23,709 nt of DNA from an uncultured Clostridia bacterium (GCA_934462715.1 CAKSIJ010000025.1:1-23709), one strand, 5' to 3'. Counted from the stretch's first letter, positions 14,658 through 23,572 are shown. Translations and numbers: made by a program. Notes: generated by a model from the letters alone, not told the origin.

Positions 14658-15382
14658 TTTTTCATTGCCTCCTCACGGTAAAAATCAAAGTACAGCTCGC
14701 GAACATCGTTTCTGAGCCGTCGGGGTACCGGTATGTTTTGTCCGTTTGTCATAACAAGCTCGGTCTGAAGAATACTCTGTACGCATCTCAGATTTACAAT
14801 GTACGAAGCTCCGACCGATATGAATCCGTCAACACCGAAAAGTAAGCTTTTCATGTCTGCAAGAGCGGTTCGTGTTTTGATGCTTTTCCCGGATTTTAAA
14901 AATATTTCAACATTATGGCTTTTGGATTCCATATACATTACCTGATATAAGTCGATACGGTATATCTCCCGTCCGCACGTAACAGGCACGAATAAACGTC
15001 TTTTTCTTTTCTCGATTACTCTGTCAAGCGTGTCGGTGAGCCTTTCTTTTGTGAACGGTTTTGTCAGATAGTCGTTTACGTGCAGAGCAAACGCTTCAAC
15101 GGCAAAATCGGAGCTTGTCGTCAAAAAAATAATGTCGGTATTATCCTCGTTTTTGCTTTGAAGTTCCTTTGCGATTTCGGTTCCGAGAATCCCGGGCATA
15201 CAGATGTCAAGCAGTGCAATATCCGGGACGCCGTTTTTATTTATGCCGTCAAGCATATCGAGAGGATTTGAAAAACAGCTGATTTCAATAAAAAGCTCCG
15301 AATGTACTTCGGCGTATTCCGTTACAATTTGTCTTATTTTTTCAAGCTCACTTTTCTGATCGTCGCATATTGTGATGTTCAT
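14654..15382 (-). CDS. LytTR-family response regulator (AgrA-like)
   Basis: A 242-residue regulator. The receiver domain (1-125) has the acidic pair in ICDDQ (Asp7, Asp8), phosphoacceptor Asp59 in ALLDICMPG and Lys in YLTKPF. The DNA-binding LytTR domain covers about 135-235 (FVPVTCGREIYRIDL, VMYMESKSHNVEIFLKSG, FISVGASYIVNLRCV). LytTR regulators bind paired direct repeats upstream of virulence, bacteriocin or cell-envelope genes. The ATG at 15382 is chosen because GGGAGG stands eight bases before it; the frame is open 48 codons further upstream without support. A good promoter lies at 15472-15444. It is co-transcribed with the GHKL kinase. Confidence 0.93.
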   Translation of the reverse strand: MNITICDDQKSELEKIRQIVTEYAEVHSELFIEISCFSNPLDMLDGINKNGVPDIALLDICMPGILGTEIAKELQSKNEDNTDIIFLTTSSDFAVEAFALHVNDYLTKPFTKERLTDTLDRVIEKRKRRLFVPVTCGREIYRIDLYQVMYMESKSHNVEIFLKSGKSIKTRTALADMKSLLFGVDGFISVGASYIVNLRCVQSILQTELVMTNGQNIPVPRRLRNDVRELYFDFYREEAMKK

Positions 15383-15404
15383 TCTTAAAGCCTCCCTTTG
15401 ACAG

Positions 15405-15426
15405 CCGGATATGAGTCCGGTTTTTT
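15405..15426 (+). terminator. Terminator-like hairpin pointing against the LytTR gene
   Basis: Read on the plus strand: CCGGA (15405-15409), loop TATGAG, TCCGG (15416-15420) and six T. It lies inside the untranslated leader of the minus-strand LytTR gene and would stop plus-strand transcripts. No plus-strand gene ends here. It could block antisense reading, or simply be a leader stem. Confidence 0.4.
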
Positions 15427-15443
15427 CACGCAGCTTTTTGGTA

Positions 15444-15472
15444 ATTATATCACATATTTTTCGTTTTGTCAT
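15444..15472 (-). promoter_or_regulatory. Promoter of the LytTR/GHKL operon
   Basis: On the minus strand ATGACA (15472-15467), a 17-bp spacer and TATAAT (15449-15444) with an extended -10 TG. The leader is about 55 nt and contains the 5-bp hairpin at 15405-15420. Confidence 0.7.
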
Positions 15473-15541
15473 TACCCGAAATGCGATTTTATATTTTTCG
15501 TCGCAATGCACAATTACAGACAGCAAATGACAGTCACTATA

Positions 15542-15632
15542 TTGACGTAATACGGAAAGTGCGGTATAATTATGAAATAATTGATAATTTTTCCGTATAA
15601 TGATTGAAAAATTATGAATTATGTTATATAAT
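15542..15632 (+). promoter_or_regulatory. Two tandem promoters before yifB
   Basis: P1 is TTGACG (15542-15547), 17 bp, TATAAT (15565-15570). P2 is TTGAAA (15604-15609), 17 bp, TATAAT (15627-15632). Both face yifB. With the divergent LytTR promoter they account for most of the 302-base gap 15383-15684, in which I see no gene. P1 has the better -35. Confidence 0.7.
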
Positions 15633-15684
15633 TATAATAATTTACTAATCACTGTCTTACGGCACTGAAAGGAATGGTTATAAA

Positions 15685-17226
15685 ATGAGTCTTGCAAAAA
15701 TCAAGTCTGCCGGGCTGAACGGAATTGACGGATACATAGTTGACGTGCAGGCTGATATAGTGAACGGTATGCCGGGATTTGAAATTGTCGGGTTGCCGGA
15801 CGCAGCGGTCAAAGAGGCAAAGGAAAGGACAAAATCGGCAATAAGAAACGTAGGCGGACAGGTTCCGGCGAAAAGAATTATAATCAATCTTGCGCCCGCC
15901 GCATACAAAAAGGAAGGCTCGGTTTACGATCTGCCTATGGCTGTTGCAATTTTATGCGCAACCGAGCAGATTTGGATAGACAATCCGGAGGAATATGCTT
16001 TTATCGGAGAGCTTTCTCTTGACGGGAGCGTAAACCCGGTAACGGGAGTTTTGCCTATGGTTATATCCCTCTACAATCAGGGAATAAAGAAAATATTCGT
16101 TCCGAAAAGCAATGCCTCCGAGGGAGCGGTCATTGACGGCTGTACGATTTATCCGGCTGAAAATCTTAGAGATGTAATAGACCATTTTACCAAAGTGAAG
16201 AAAATCAAGCCCCACAGCGTGGACATCTCATCTATATTGGCGGAAAGAGCAGACAGCTTACTGGATTTTTGCGATGTTAAAGGACAGGAGAGCGTAAAAA
16301 GAGCAATCGAGGTGGCGGCCGCCGGGAATCATAATATACTGCTCATCGGTTCTCCGGGAACAGGAAAAACAATGCTTGCTCAGAGAATAGGCACGATTTT
16401 GCCCGATTTAAGCTTTGATGAGGCTTTGGAGGTTACAAAAATACACTCAATAGCAGGCGCACTGCCGGCGAATATGCCGCTTATAACAACAAGACCGTTC
16501 AGAAATCCTCATCACACAATATCTGCGGCAGGACTTTCGGGCGGAGGAACGGTGCCGAGGCCGGGAGAACTTTCCTTGGCGCATAACGGCGTGTTGTTTC
16601 TGGACGAGCTGCCCGAGTTCAGACGTGATGTTCTGGAGGTTATGCGGCAGCCGTTGGAGGACGGAGTTGTTACCATTTCAAGAGTTAACGCAACCTTGAC
16701 ATATCCGTGCAATATGATGCTTGTGGCGTCAATGAATCCGTGCAAATGCGGATATTTCGGCGATGCACACAGAAACTGCACCTGTACCGAGCAGGATATA
16801 CATAGATACAGAAGCCGCATTTCGGGTCCTTTGCTTGACAGAATAGACATTCAGGTTGAGGTTGAAAATGTCAACTATGAGGATTTAAGCTCCGAAACAA
16901 AAGGAGAAAGAAGTGCGGAAATAAAGAAAAGAGTTGACAGGGCAAGAAAGGTACAGCTTGAACGCTACAAGGATTACAAGATATACTCAAATTCACAGCT
17001 TGACGCAGGACTGCTTCAGCAATTCTGTCATTTGGGAGAAAAGGAAAACAAGATATTAAAATCCGCCTTTGATAATCTCGGTTTGAGTGCAAGAGCACAT
17101 TCGAGAATTTTAAAGGTTGCAAGAACAATTGCGGATCTTGACGGAAGCGAGGATATACACGGCAAGCATCTTGCGGAGGCAATTCAGTACAGAAGTCTTG
17201 ACAGGAAGTTCTTCAAGGGAATATAA
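15685..17226 (+). CDS. yifB: YifB/ComM-family Mg-chelatase-like AAA+ ATPase
   Basis: A 513-residue protein of full family length. The N-terminal Lon-protease-like fold (about 1-170: GLPDAAVKEAKERTKSAI, then INLAPA) is followed by an AAA+ module with Walker A GSPGTGKT (222-229) and Walker B GVLFLDELPEF. A cysteine cluster (PCKCGYFG, NCTCTEQD) and a C-terminal Mg-chelatase-type helical lid (residues about 400-510) complete it. ComM in Gram-negative bacteria is a hexameric helicase that drives branch migration during transformation. The role in Firmicutes is less studied but is probably DNA recombination. GAAAGGA lies before the ATG. The OmpR-type regulator gene starts 15 bases downstream, so they may share a transcript. 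Confidence 0.95.
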   Translation: MSLAKIKSAGLNGIDGYIVDVQADIVNGMPGFEIVGLPDAAVKEAKERTKSAIRNVGGQVPAKRIIINLAPAAYKKEGSVYDLPMAVAILCATEQIWIDNPEEYAFIGELSLDGSVNPVTGVLPMVISLYNQGIKKIFVPKSNASEGAVIDGCTIYPAENLRDVIDHFTKVKKIKPHSVDISSILAERADSLLDFCDVKGQESVKRAIEVAAAGNHNILLIGSPGTGKTMLAQRIGTILPDLSFDEALEVTKIHSIAGALPANMPLITTRPFRNPHHTISAAGLSGGGTVPRPGELSLAHNGVLFLDELPEFRRDVLEVMRQPLEDGVVTISRVNATLTYPCNMMLVASMNPCKCGYFGDAHRNCTCTEQDIHRYRSRISGPLLDRIDIQVEVENVNYEDLSSETKGERSAEIKKRVDRARKVQLERYKDYKIYSNSQLDAGLLQQFCHLGEKENKILKSAFDNLGLSARAHSRILKVARTIADLDGSEDIHGKHLAEAIQYRSLDRKFFKGI

Positions 17227-17241
17227 AAGGGGTGTTGATAC

Positions 17242-17913
17242 ATGAAAAGAAGCGTGCTTATTGTAGAAGATGAGGACTTGATGAGAGAGGTTTTGAGAGA
17301 TTATTTCAGCGACGCCGACTACGAAGTCAGCGAAGCAAGGGACGGAATAAAGGCAATTGAACTTGCGGAGGAATTTGAGTACGATATCATTCTTCTTGAT
17401 ATTATGCTCCCGGAGCTTGACGGATTTTCGGTTTGCAGAAGAATCAGAAAAACGAAGGACACCCCGATAATCATCATTACGGCGAGAAGCGATGAGGACG
17501 ATAAGCTGATAGGCTACGAATTGGGAGCGGACGATTACATAACAAAGCCGTTCAGCCCGAAGGTGCTGCTTGCAAAGGCAAACGCCCTGATAAAGCGTGC
17601 GAGAGGAAGCATAAGAGGAAGCGACAATGAGGTGTCGGCGGCAGGAATAGTGATAAATCAGGATTCGCACACCGTTACGATAGACAACGAATACATTGAG
17701 CTTACTCCGAAAGAATATGAGCTTTTGATTTACCTTATGATAAATAAAGGCAAGGTACTTTCGCGCGATGCACTTTTATCAAAGGTGTGGGGTTACGATT
17801 ATTTCGGAGATTTAAGAACGGTCGACACGCATATCAAAAAGCTCAGATCAAAGCTTGGAGATAAAGCCGTTCACATCAAAACGCTCATAAAGGCAGGCTA
17901 TAAATTTGAATAG
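17242..17913 (+). CDS. OmpR/PhoB-family response regulator
   Basis: A 223-residue DNA-binding regulator. The receiver (1-120) begins SVLIVEDED and carries phosphoacceptor Asp53 in IILLDIMLPELDGF and Lys in DDYITKPFSP. The winged helix (about 130-223) has the usual ELTPKEYELLIYLM, KVWGYDYFGDLRTVDTHIKKLRSK and a final IKAGYKFE. All phosphorylation residues are present, unlike the ANTAR protein in this window. It starts 15 bases after yifB with AAAGGGGTG before the ATG. Its partner kinase follows after a 200-base gap full of hairpins. Target genes cannot be told from sequence. Confidence 0.95.
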   Translation: MKRSVLIVEDEDLMREVLRDYFSDADYEVSEARDGIKAIELAEEFEYDIILLDIMLPELDGFSVCRRIRKTKDTPIIIITARSDEDDKLIGYELGADDYITKPFSPKVLLAKANALIKRARGSIRGSDNEVSAAGIVINQDSHTVTIDNEYIELTPKEYELLIYLMINKGKVLSRDALLSKVWGYDYFGDLRTVDTHIKKLRSKLGDKAVHIKTLIKAGYKFE

Positions 17914-18026
17914 AACTTTCGGATAACGTGAATAATAAGCTGCGCATCGTACCTCTTTTCGAGGATAGGAAACATACGCCGACACCTCTCAAAAAGGCAG
18001 CCTGCTTGCATATTTTCTGCGTTAGA

Positions 18027-18086
18027 TGCCGCTGTACGGCGGCAAAATTGAGGATAAAATGCAAAACGTGCATTTTATCCTGTTTT
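18027..18086 (+). other. Two hairpins between response regulator and kinase
   Basis: Hairpin A is TGCCGC (18027-18032), hexaloop TGTACG, GCGGCA (18039-18044). Hairpin B is a perfect 13-bp stem, 18051-18063 with 18069-18081, a 5-base loop, then G and TTTT. B resembles an intrinsic terminator or attenuator with an interrupted T run and would lower kinase expression relative to the regulator. A smaller stem (CCTC/GAGG) lies near 17960. Confidence 0.5.
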
Positions 18087-18115
18087 GTATACAACGGGCA
18101 TAAGGGGTGATTTTA

Positions 18116-19906
18116 TTGAAAGGATTCTGGAACAGGCTTTCCATAACGAGAAAAACATTTTTAATATTTGCGTTGGTTTTTATAGCCTTTTTTACCATCT
18201 GGATGTCGGGGCATTTCTTCTTTTTCGGGAGCTATTATGAAAACATAACGTCAAAGGCTTTGAGAAATTCGGTAAAGGAGCTGGCAGACGAATATGTGAC
18301 TCTTGACAGTGGCGAGAAAATAAAAGAGGCAATAGTAAGGTACGCAAATAACGGTGACGCATATTATTCGGTTCTGAGCGAAAACGGAGATATTCTTTTT
18401 ATGGTATCGTACGAGCTGGTTATAAAGCCGTCGGACGGCGGAGAGAATATGAGGTTTTCTCTGGACAATGCAATTCATGACGAAAGCTTTATCAAAACAA
18501 AATTTGATGAGGATTCCCTGATTACCGTAACATATGCGGTGTTTGACGACAACAGCGCAAAAGCCAATATTTATTTCCCGGATTCAATTGAATACAACGG
18601 CAAGACGTGGAAAAACAATTTCGGACGGCCGGGAATCAGACCGCCGGACTCGGGTGCAAGAGAGCAAAAAACTCCCAAGCTGTTAAGCGTTACCGGGAAA
18701 ATTGTATCTGTAACGCTGCCGAATCAGCAAAGCTCGAGATTTTCCGTTCAGAGAAATGAAGCGGCTGCTGTTTTGATGAATTTCAAAGAAAAGCTTTTAA
18801 CGGGATATTCACCCAAAAACGGATTGAACGAGGAATATATTTTCAATGAGTTTTCAAACAATAACGAGTATTGCGTTGCCGTGAGAAAAATTACAAAAAA
18901 CGGAAATGACGAATACATATGCGGCGTACTGCCGATGAAAAATATATTTGAAGCCATTTCCGCAACGAGAGGGTTTACGGTAATTCTGTTTTTACTGATG
19001 CTTGTGTTAATGTGCTTTGTTGCGTGGATTTTTTCTCATGCCATAACAAAACCGATAATCGAGATAAATAACGTTACAGAAAAAATGAAAAAGCTTGACT
19101 TTTCAAAGAAATGCACCGTAGATTCCGGCGACGAGCTGGGCAGGCTTGCGGAGAATGTCAATGAAATGTCCGATAAGCTTGATGAAACGATAGGGGAGCT
19201 TGTTGAAGCGAACAAAAAGCTTAAAAAGGATATAGAACGTGAAAAAATGCTCGAAGAACAGAGAAAGGATTTCGTTGCGGCGGCTTCACACGAGCTGAAA
19301 ACACCGCTTGCGATTATCAGAGCATATTCCGAGGGGTTGATTGACGGAGTGTTCAAAAACAGGCAGGAGCATTATTTAAAGGTTATCATAGAAGAAATTG
19401 AAAAGATGGATAAGCTTGTTGTTGACATGATTGAAAATTCAAGACTTGAGGCAAGCACAATGAAGCCGGAGCTTAAAGAGCATGATTTGTGCGCCTTTGT
19501 AAATAAGATTGCACAGCGTTTTGTTTCTCCGTGCAAGGCGGAAAATATAAAAATAGAAATTGATATACCGCAAAAGCAGATAATCAAATGCTTTGACGGT
19601 ACGCTTATAGAACAGGTGCTGACGAACTTTGTAACCAATGCAATGAAAAATACTCACGACGGAGTTATAAGAGTAGGGGTAAACGATTTGTGCGTGTGGG
19701 TGGAAAATGACGGAGCGCACATACCGGAGGACGAGCTTGACAAAATCTGGGACAGATTCTATAAGGTGGATAAGGCAAGAAACCGCAGCATCGGGGGAAC
19801 GGGACTGGGCTTGTCTATCGCCAAAAACATTCTGCTTCTGCATGGGGCGGATTATAAAGCGGAAAATACACCTAACGGGGTAAAGTTCAGCTTTTCGTTG
19901 AAATAA
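18116..19906 (+). CDS. HAMP-containing sensor histidine kinase
   Basis: A 596-residue membrane kinase. TM1 covers about residues 14-38 and TM2 about 284-306, and the roughly 245 residues between them form an extracytoplasmic sensor domain with no recognised fold. HAMP follows (about 306-360), then a coiled coil. The dimerisation helix has phospho-acceptor His392 in ASHELKTPLAIIRAYSEG. The ATPase domain has the N-box QVLTNFVTNAMKNT, the G1-box WVENDGAHIPEDEL and the G2-box GGTGLGLSIAKNI. The TTG at 18116 is preferred to the GTG at 18107 because AAGGGGTGA (18102-18110) would otherwise overlap the start codon. It pairs with the OmpR regulator upstream. The signal is unknown; the architecture matches envelope-stress or antimicrobial-sensing kinases. 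Confidence 0.93.
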   Translation: MKGFWNRLSITRKTFLIFALVFIAFFTIWMSGHFFFFGSYYENITSKALRNSVKELADEYVTLDSGEKIKEAIVRYANNGDAYYSVLSENGDILFMVSYELVIKPSDGGENMRFSLDNAIHDESFIKTKFDEDSLITVTYAVFDDNSAKANIYFPDSIEYNGKTWKNNFGRPGIRPPDSGAREQKTPKLLSVTGKIVSVTLPNQQSSRFSVQRNEAAAVLMNFKEKLLTGYSPKNGLNEEYIFNEFSNNNEYCVAVRKITKNGNDEYICGVLPMKNIFEAISATRGFTVILFLLMLVLMCFVAWIFSHAITKPIIEINNVTEKMKKLDFSKKCTVDSGDELGRLAENVNEMSDKLDETIGELVEANKKLKKDIEREKMLEEQRKDFVAAASHELKTPLAIIRAYSEGLIDGVFKNRQEHYLKVIIEEIEKMDKLVVDMIENSRLEASTMKPELKEHDLCAFVNKIAQRFVSPCKAENIKIEIDIPQKQIIKCFDGTLIEQVLTNFVTNAMKNTHDGVIRVGVNDLCVWVENDGAHIPEDELDKIWDRFYKVDKARNRSIGGTGLGLSIAKNILLLHGADYKAENTPNGVKFSFSLK

Positions 19907-19909
19907 AAG

Positions 19910-19952
19910 AACACCGTCCGACTGCGGCAATTGCAATCGGACGGTGTTTTTT
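19910..19952. terminator. Bidirectional terminator between convergent operons
   Basis: A perfect 12-bp stem AACACCGTCCGA/TCGGACGGTGTT with a 15-base loop. It has six T on the plus strand and TTTTATTT on the minus strand. It serves both the histidine kinase transcript and the ABC permease transcript. Confidence 0.9.
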
Positions 19953-19981
19953 GACATTAAAATGATTTTTTTTGTAACGGC

Positions 19982-22042
19982 TCAGAATGATTCCGTTTCT
20001 TCGACCGTCACGTTCGGAGTGCCCGAAGCTTCGGCTTTCGGGATTGAATCTGCAAATTTCTTTGCCTCATAGAGCATAAACAGAGGCCATGACGACGGAC
20101 GTTCGGTGGATCTGTAGAACAGCTGGATATCATTGACGTCATAAAAAATTATGTCGGCTTGATAAACATTCTCTATTGTAGGCTTTATGGGATCCGATTT
20201 TGATGTTCCGTAAGGCATATTGTAAAGCTCATCAACCGACGCTTTATCGGTTATCTTGACGGAATTGTCGCCGTGATTAAATCGAATGGTTGCATATGCA
20301 ATCTGCTCGGGAGTCACCCTTTTTTCGGGCAGACCGTACTCGTTCAAAAGTGCAAGAGTGTTCTTAAAACTGTCGGTTATACCGATTGTTACCTGATCTG
20401 ACATTTCTGTTCCGACTCTCTTATATTCTTTGCCTTTTTCGTTTTCGACAGGGCGCATATAATTGATTGTTATCTGAATCGGTTCGGAACCGTTGTAATT
20501 CATAACCGTTTCTGCGTCTGCCGACATGACATCTTCTTTGAGCGCTTCAAAAATTGCTTTGGATTTTTCGTCATTTTCGTAGTATGTTGCGAAAAGCTTG
20601 TTTTCTCCTAAAATTCTTGAATCGGTTACATCGATGCTTGTAATTGTTTTTGTAAAGTCACGGAAAATATAGTATTTTTCCAAACGCATTTGTTTTGTTT
20701 CAAAAAGCGGCTTTAACATATCGTACTGATCATCGTAATTAACACTGTAACGTCTTGTAACGGTTTTGCCGTTTTTCAGAGTATACGTTATCGGAAAAAT
20801 TCTGTATGCCCTTATGTTTCTGTTATCGATGAGATATTTGTGAAGCGTTCTTACATTTTCTATATCCGCAGAATCGGTAAATTCCGTTTCCTTAGGGTTC
20901 ATCGGCTCGGAGTAGTAATATGGTTCTCCGTCATTGCTTCCGGCATAGTCTGCTTCAAAGTTGCCGTTATAGTATGCGCCGTAACGTGAGTCGGTGATAT
21001 CCGGCGTTATTCTTACGGAAGCTATATCAGAGGTTTTCGGAATACGTCTTTCATAACCGGTTAAGTCAAAGCGGAATACTGCCCATACCAAAACAACCGC
21101 AACAATGTATATCGCGCCGGGTTTTACCACACCTTTTAATGTAAAGGCTTTTTTCGTGAGCATATTCGATATTATAACGCCGATCAGACCGAACGGCAGC
21201 AGGAAGAATACCGTATGTATTCCGAGCATTTCCATGAGATAGAAATATCCGAGCAAGCCCAAAAACATCGATACGCAGCCTATAAATATCGGCTTTAAAA
21301 ATTTAAAGGCTATTATATCTCCGTGCGCTTCAAGATTTCTGAATCTGTACAAAAACCAAGAAGCAATAAGCATAACCGCCCAGATTACAGCCAGCCATTT
21401 CATAAACGGCATTATGCAGTCAATTCGTGTGGATTGCATGGTTACCATGTTGTTGTAACTCGGCATACCGAAAATGTTTTCATTAAGAAAACATTTGAAA
21501 ATTATTTCGGTATAGTACGGAAATGCGGCGAAAAGTCCGGTAAAGGCAATTGCAGATATCGGGTTGCCCGTTACCATATTTCCGAGAGTTCCCGCTGAAG
21601 TGAAAATTGTTATGTATATAAGCATAACAAGCAGGTTTTGCCATATCATATGCGGCGTGGCATTGCCATAGCAGAGTGGTGATGTACGGTATGCACACAA
21701 AGAGGCTGCAATTGCACTGCAAATGATTGTCGGAACAAGTATCAGTGCATATATTGTGAAAATATGCGTTATGTAATGCGCCTTTCTTTTTATCGGAAAT
21801 GCGTGCATACAGGTTACCGAACCCGGAAAATCCAGGTAGGAAAAAAGGATTGTCGGCATAACCGCCGAAATTATGCAGGCGATTATTGTCATCATATAAA
21901 AGCCCTCAATATCGTTGTCGGTTATAATCGGAAGAATGCCGAAGGTCAGAAAGCCGACAAAGAATATCACCGCAACCCACCAGAAGCGTTTTAAGTTCGC
22001 TTTAAAAAGCGTTGTATTAAAGTATGATGTTTTCAAATTCAT
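19982..22042 (-). CDS. ABC transporter permease with large C-terminal extracytoplasmic domain
   Basis: A 686-residue membrane protein, the YtrC/YtrD-like partner of the ATPase upstream. About eight hydrophobic segments lie within residues 1-325: RFWWVAVIFFVGFLTFGILP, IIACIISAVMPTILF, YALILVPTIICSAIAASL and others. After a last helix (IYIVAVVLVWAVF) about 350 hydrophilic residues follow, resembling the domain of unknown function (DUF6449) attached to permeases of this type. The ribosome site GGAGG is inside the end of the ATPase gene and the two overlap by 26 bases. YtrA-regulated systems of this kind respond to cell-wall stress or antimicrobials, and export or detoxification is inferred. The domain assignment is from memory and less certain than the permease call. 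Confidence 0.82.
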   Translation of the reverse strand: MNLKTSYFNTTLFKANLKRFWWVAVIFFVGFLTFGILPIITDNDIEGFYMMTIIACIISAVMPTILFSYLDFPGSVTCMHAFPIKRKAHYITHIFTIYALILVPTIICSAIAASLCAYRTSPLCYGNATPHMIWQNLLVMLIYITIFTSAGTLGNMVTGNPISAIAFTGLFAAFPYYTEIIFKCFLNENIFGMPSYNNMVTMQSTRIDCIMPFMKWLAVIWAVMLIASWFLYRFRNLEAHGDIIAFKFLKPIFIGCVSMFLGLLGYFYLMEMLGIHTVFFLLPFGLIGVIISNMLTKKAFTLKGVVKPGAIYIVAVVLVWAVFRFDLTGYERRIPKTSDIASVRITPDITDSRYGAYYNGNFEADYAGSNDGEPYYYSEPMNPKETEFTDSADIENVRTLHKYLIDNRNIRAYRIFPITYTLKNGKTVTRRYSVNYDDQYDMLKPLFETKQMRLEKYYIFRDFTKTITSIDVTDSRILGENKLFATYYENDEKSKAIFEALKEDVMSADAETVMNYNGSEPIQITINYMRPVENEKGKEYKRVGTEMSDQVTIGITDSFKNTLALLNEYGLPEKRVTPEQIAYATIRFNHGDNSVKITDKASVDELYNMPYGTSKSDPIKPTIENVYQADIIFYDVNDIQLFYRSTERPSSWPLFMLYEAKKFADSIPKAEASGTPNVTVEETESF

Positions 22043-22922
22043 ATCCCATACCTCCTAATTCGTAAATAAAGACCTCTTCGAGAGTCAGAGGGAGAATGTC
22101 CAGAATTAACGGCTTGTATGCGCTGATTGTTTCTTTCAGCTTTTCTGCGCCGCCCTTTGCGATAAGGGTTACAACGCTGCCGAATTCCGAACGGTGAAGT
22201 ATATCAATTTTTTTCGATAAATCCTCGGGAAATTCTCCGTTGAATGCAATTTGTATTTTGTGTATGTTACCCTTTACGTCGTCGAGTGACTTCTGTAGCA
22301 CTACCTTGCCGCCGAACATTATGCCCACATGGTCACACACGTCCTCGAGCTCTCTCAGATTATGACTTGAAATAAGAACCGTAGTTCCTCTTTCGGCTAC
22401 GTCCGAAAGTACAAGACTCCATACGTTTCTTCTCATTACAGGGTCAAGACCGTCAACCGGTTCGTCAAGAATCATCACGTCGGGGCGGGTGCATATTCCC
22501 AGCCAAAAGGCAACCTGCTTTTGCATACCCTTTGACAAACGGCGAATTTTTCTTTTGTCATCGATTTTAAATATGTTTTTCATGCTTTCGTAGCGTTCCC
22601 AGCTCCATTTCGGGTAAAGCTCCGAATACATTTTTGCCGCAGCTTTTATTGAATATGTGGCATAAAAGAAAAGCTCGTCGCTTATGTAAATTAGCCGTTC
22701 CTTAATTTTTGTGTTTTCATATACATTGTTGTAGTCGATAAGTATTTTTCCGGAGTCCGGCTTGTATATGCCGCACAGATTTTTTATTATTGTGGTTTTA
22801 CCTGCGCCGTTCGGACCTATAAGACCATAGACAGAACCCTTTTCAACCGTCAGGTTCATATCGTCAAGTGCCTTAAAGCCGTCAAAGGTTTTGGTAACAC
22901 CGCTGACTTCTATCATACTCAT
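22017..22922 (-). CDS. ABC transporter ATP-binding protein (YtrB-like)
   Basis: A 301-residue nucleotide-binding subunit. Walker A is GPNGAGKTT at about 36-44. The signature region reads RRLSKGMQKQ, a slightly relaxed form of LSGGQ, as is common in this subfamily. Walker B is DVMILDEPVDGLDP, and the H-loop is ISSHNLREL. The C-terminal 80 residues form the extra domain typical of export-type ATPases of the YtrB/BcrA group. AAAGGA precedes the ATG. It sits between the GntR regulator (27 bases upstream) and the permease (overlapping), in one operon. Confidence 0.94.
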   Translation of the reverse strand: MSMIEVSGVTKTFDGFKALDDMNLTVEKGSVYGLIGPNGAGKTTIIKNLCGIYKPDSGKILIDYNNVYENTKIKERLIYISDELFFYATYSIKAAAKMYSELYPKWSWERYESMKNIFKIDDKRKIRRLSKGMQKQVAFWLGICTRPDVMILDEPVDGLDPVMRRNVWSLVLSDVAERGTTVLISSHNLRELEDVCDHVGIMFGGKVVLQKSLDDVKGNIHKIQIAFNGEFPEDLSKKIDILHRSEFGSVVTLIAKGGAEKLKETISAYKPLILDILPLTLEEVFIYELGGMGYEFENIIL

Positions 22923-22949
22923 GTTTTATTCCTTTCCGCGCTTTGCGCT

Positions 22950-23309
22950 TTAATTAGTGTAGTAGCTGTCTATTACAGACGTCAGTTCGGACTTTTTGAC
23001 CCCGAGATATTTAAGCTCATGAACTATGTCCGACATTTGCGAAAGCAGAAGCATGCTTCTTCCTGTGCTTTTGTCAGGCATCCGTACAAAATATCCCTTT
23101 GCCGGCTTTGCAAAAATATATCCGTCCGATTCCAGCTGCTTGTATGCCTTTTGTATTGTGTTCGGATTGATGGCAAGCTGTGAGGCAAGCTCCCTCACCG
23201 ACGGCACTCTGTCATTGTCCTTTAAATATCCGCCAATTATGAGCTCTTTCATTTTTTCTGTAATCTGCTCATACAGCGGACGTGAATCTGTCGGATTTAA
23301 AATAATCAT
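22950..23309 (-). CDS. GntR-family repressor of the YtrA type
   Basis: A 119-residue regulator. The winged helix-turn-helix fills residues 1-75 (PLYEQITEKMKELI, DRVPSVRELASQLAINPNTI, AYKQLESDGYI) with a short 40-residue helical tail for dimerisation. This short effector-free form marks the YtrA subfamily, whose members repress an adjacent ABC transporter operon. GGGAGGTGAT stands before the ATG. A perfect inverted repeat overlies its own promoter (23331-23355), which fits autoregulation. The inducing signal in relatives is usually cell-wall-active compounds; here that is inferred. Confidence 0.94.
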   Translation of the reverse strand: MIILNPTDSRPLYEQITEKMKELIIGGYLKDNDRVPSVRELASQLAINPNTIQKAYKQLESDGYIFAKPAKGYFVRMPDKSTGRSMLLLSQMSDIVHELKYLGVKKSELTSVIDSYYTN

Positions 23310-23330
23310 TGCGTATCACCTCCCGTATCA

Positions 23331-23355
23331 ACTGTATTAATACATATAATACAGT
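23331..23355. promoter_or_regulatory. Operator for the GntR/YtrA regulator
   Basis: ACTGTATTA (23331-23339), a 7-base spacer and TAATACAGT (23347-23355) form a perfect 9-bp dyad. It covers the -10 box of the operon promoter (23351-23346), so bound repressor would block polymerase. The position and symmetry support it; binding is inferred. Confidence 0.78.
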
Positions 23356-23374
23356 ATAATTTTGGATTTGTCAA
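23346..23374 (-). promoter_or_regulatory. Promoter of the GntR-ABC operon
   Basis: On the minus strand a consensus TTGACA (23374-23369), a 17-bp spacer and TATTAT (23351-23346). The first codon follows about 37 bases later. Confidence 0.85.
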
Positions 23375-23572
23375 TAGTTTTTTAAAAAATTTTATTAAAA
23401 ATGTTTTTTTACAGAAATTATTCGACCTTAAAAATATTAAATATGGTATTTAAGCATATGTTTTTGCAGAACTCTCTTATTGTATATTTATCTCTTGCAA
23501 AGCATTTTCGCAAAAATATAGTTGAAACGTAACAAAAATAATATGTAAATTGTAATTTTTTTCAAAAAACAG

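Noticed and set aside
17928..18110. 60-codon plus-strand frame starting with GTG in the regulator/kinase gap
   Set aside because: No convincing ribosome site, many cysteines from hairpin sequence, and it runs through the attenuator-like stem; better explained as structured non-coding sequence.
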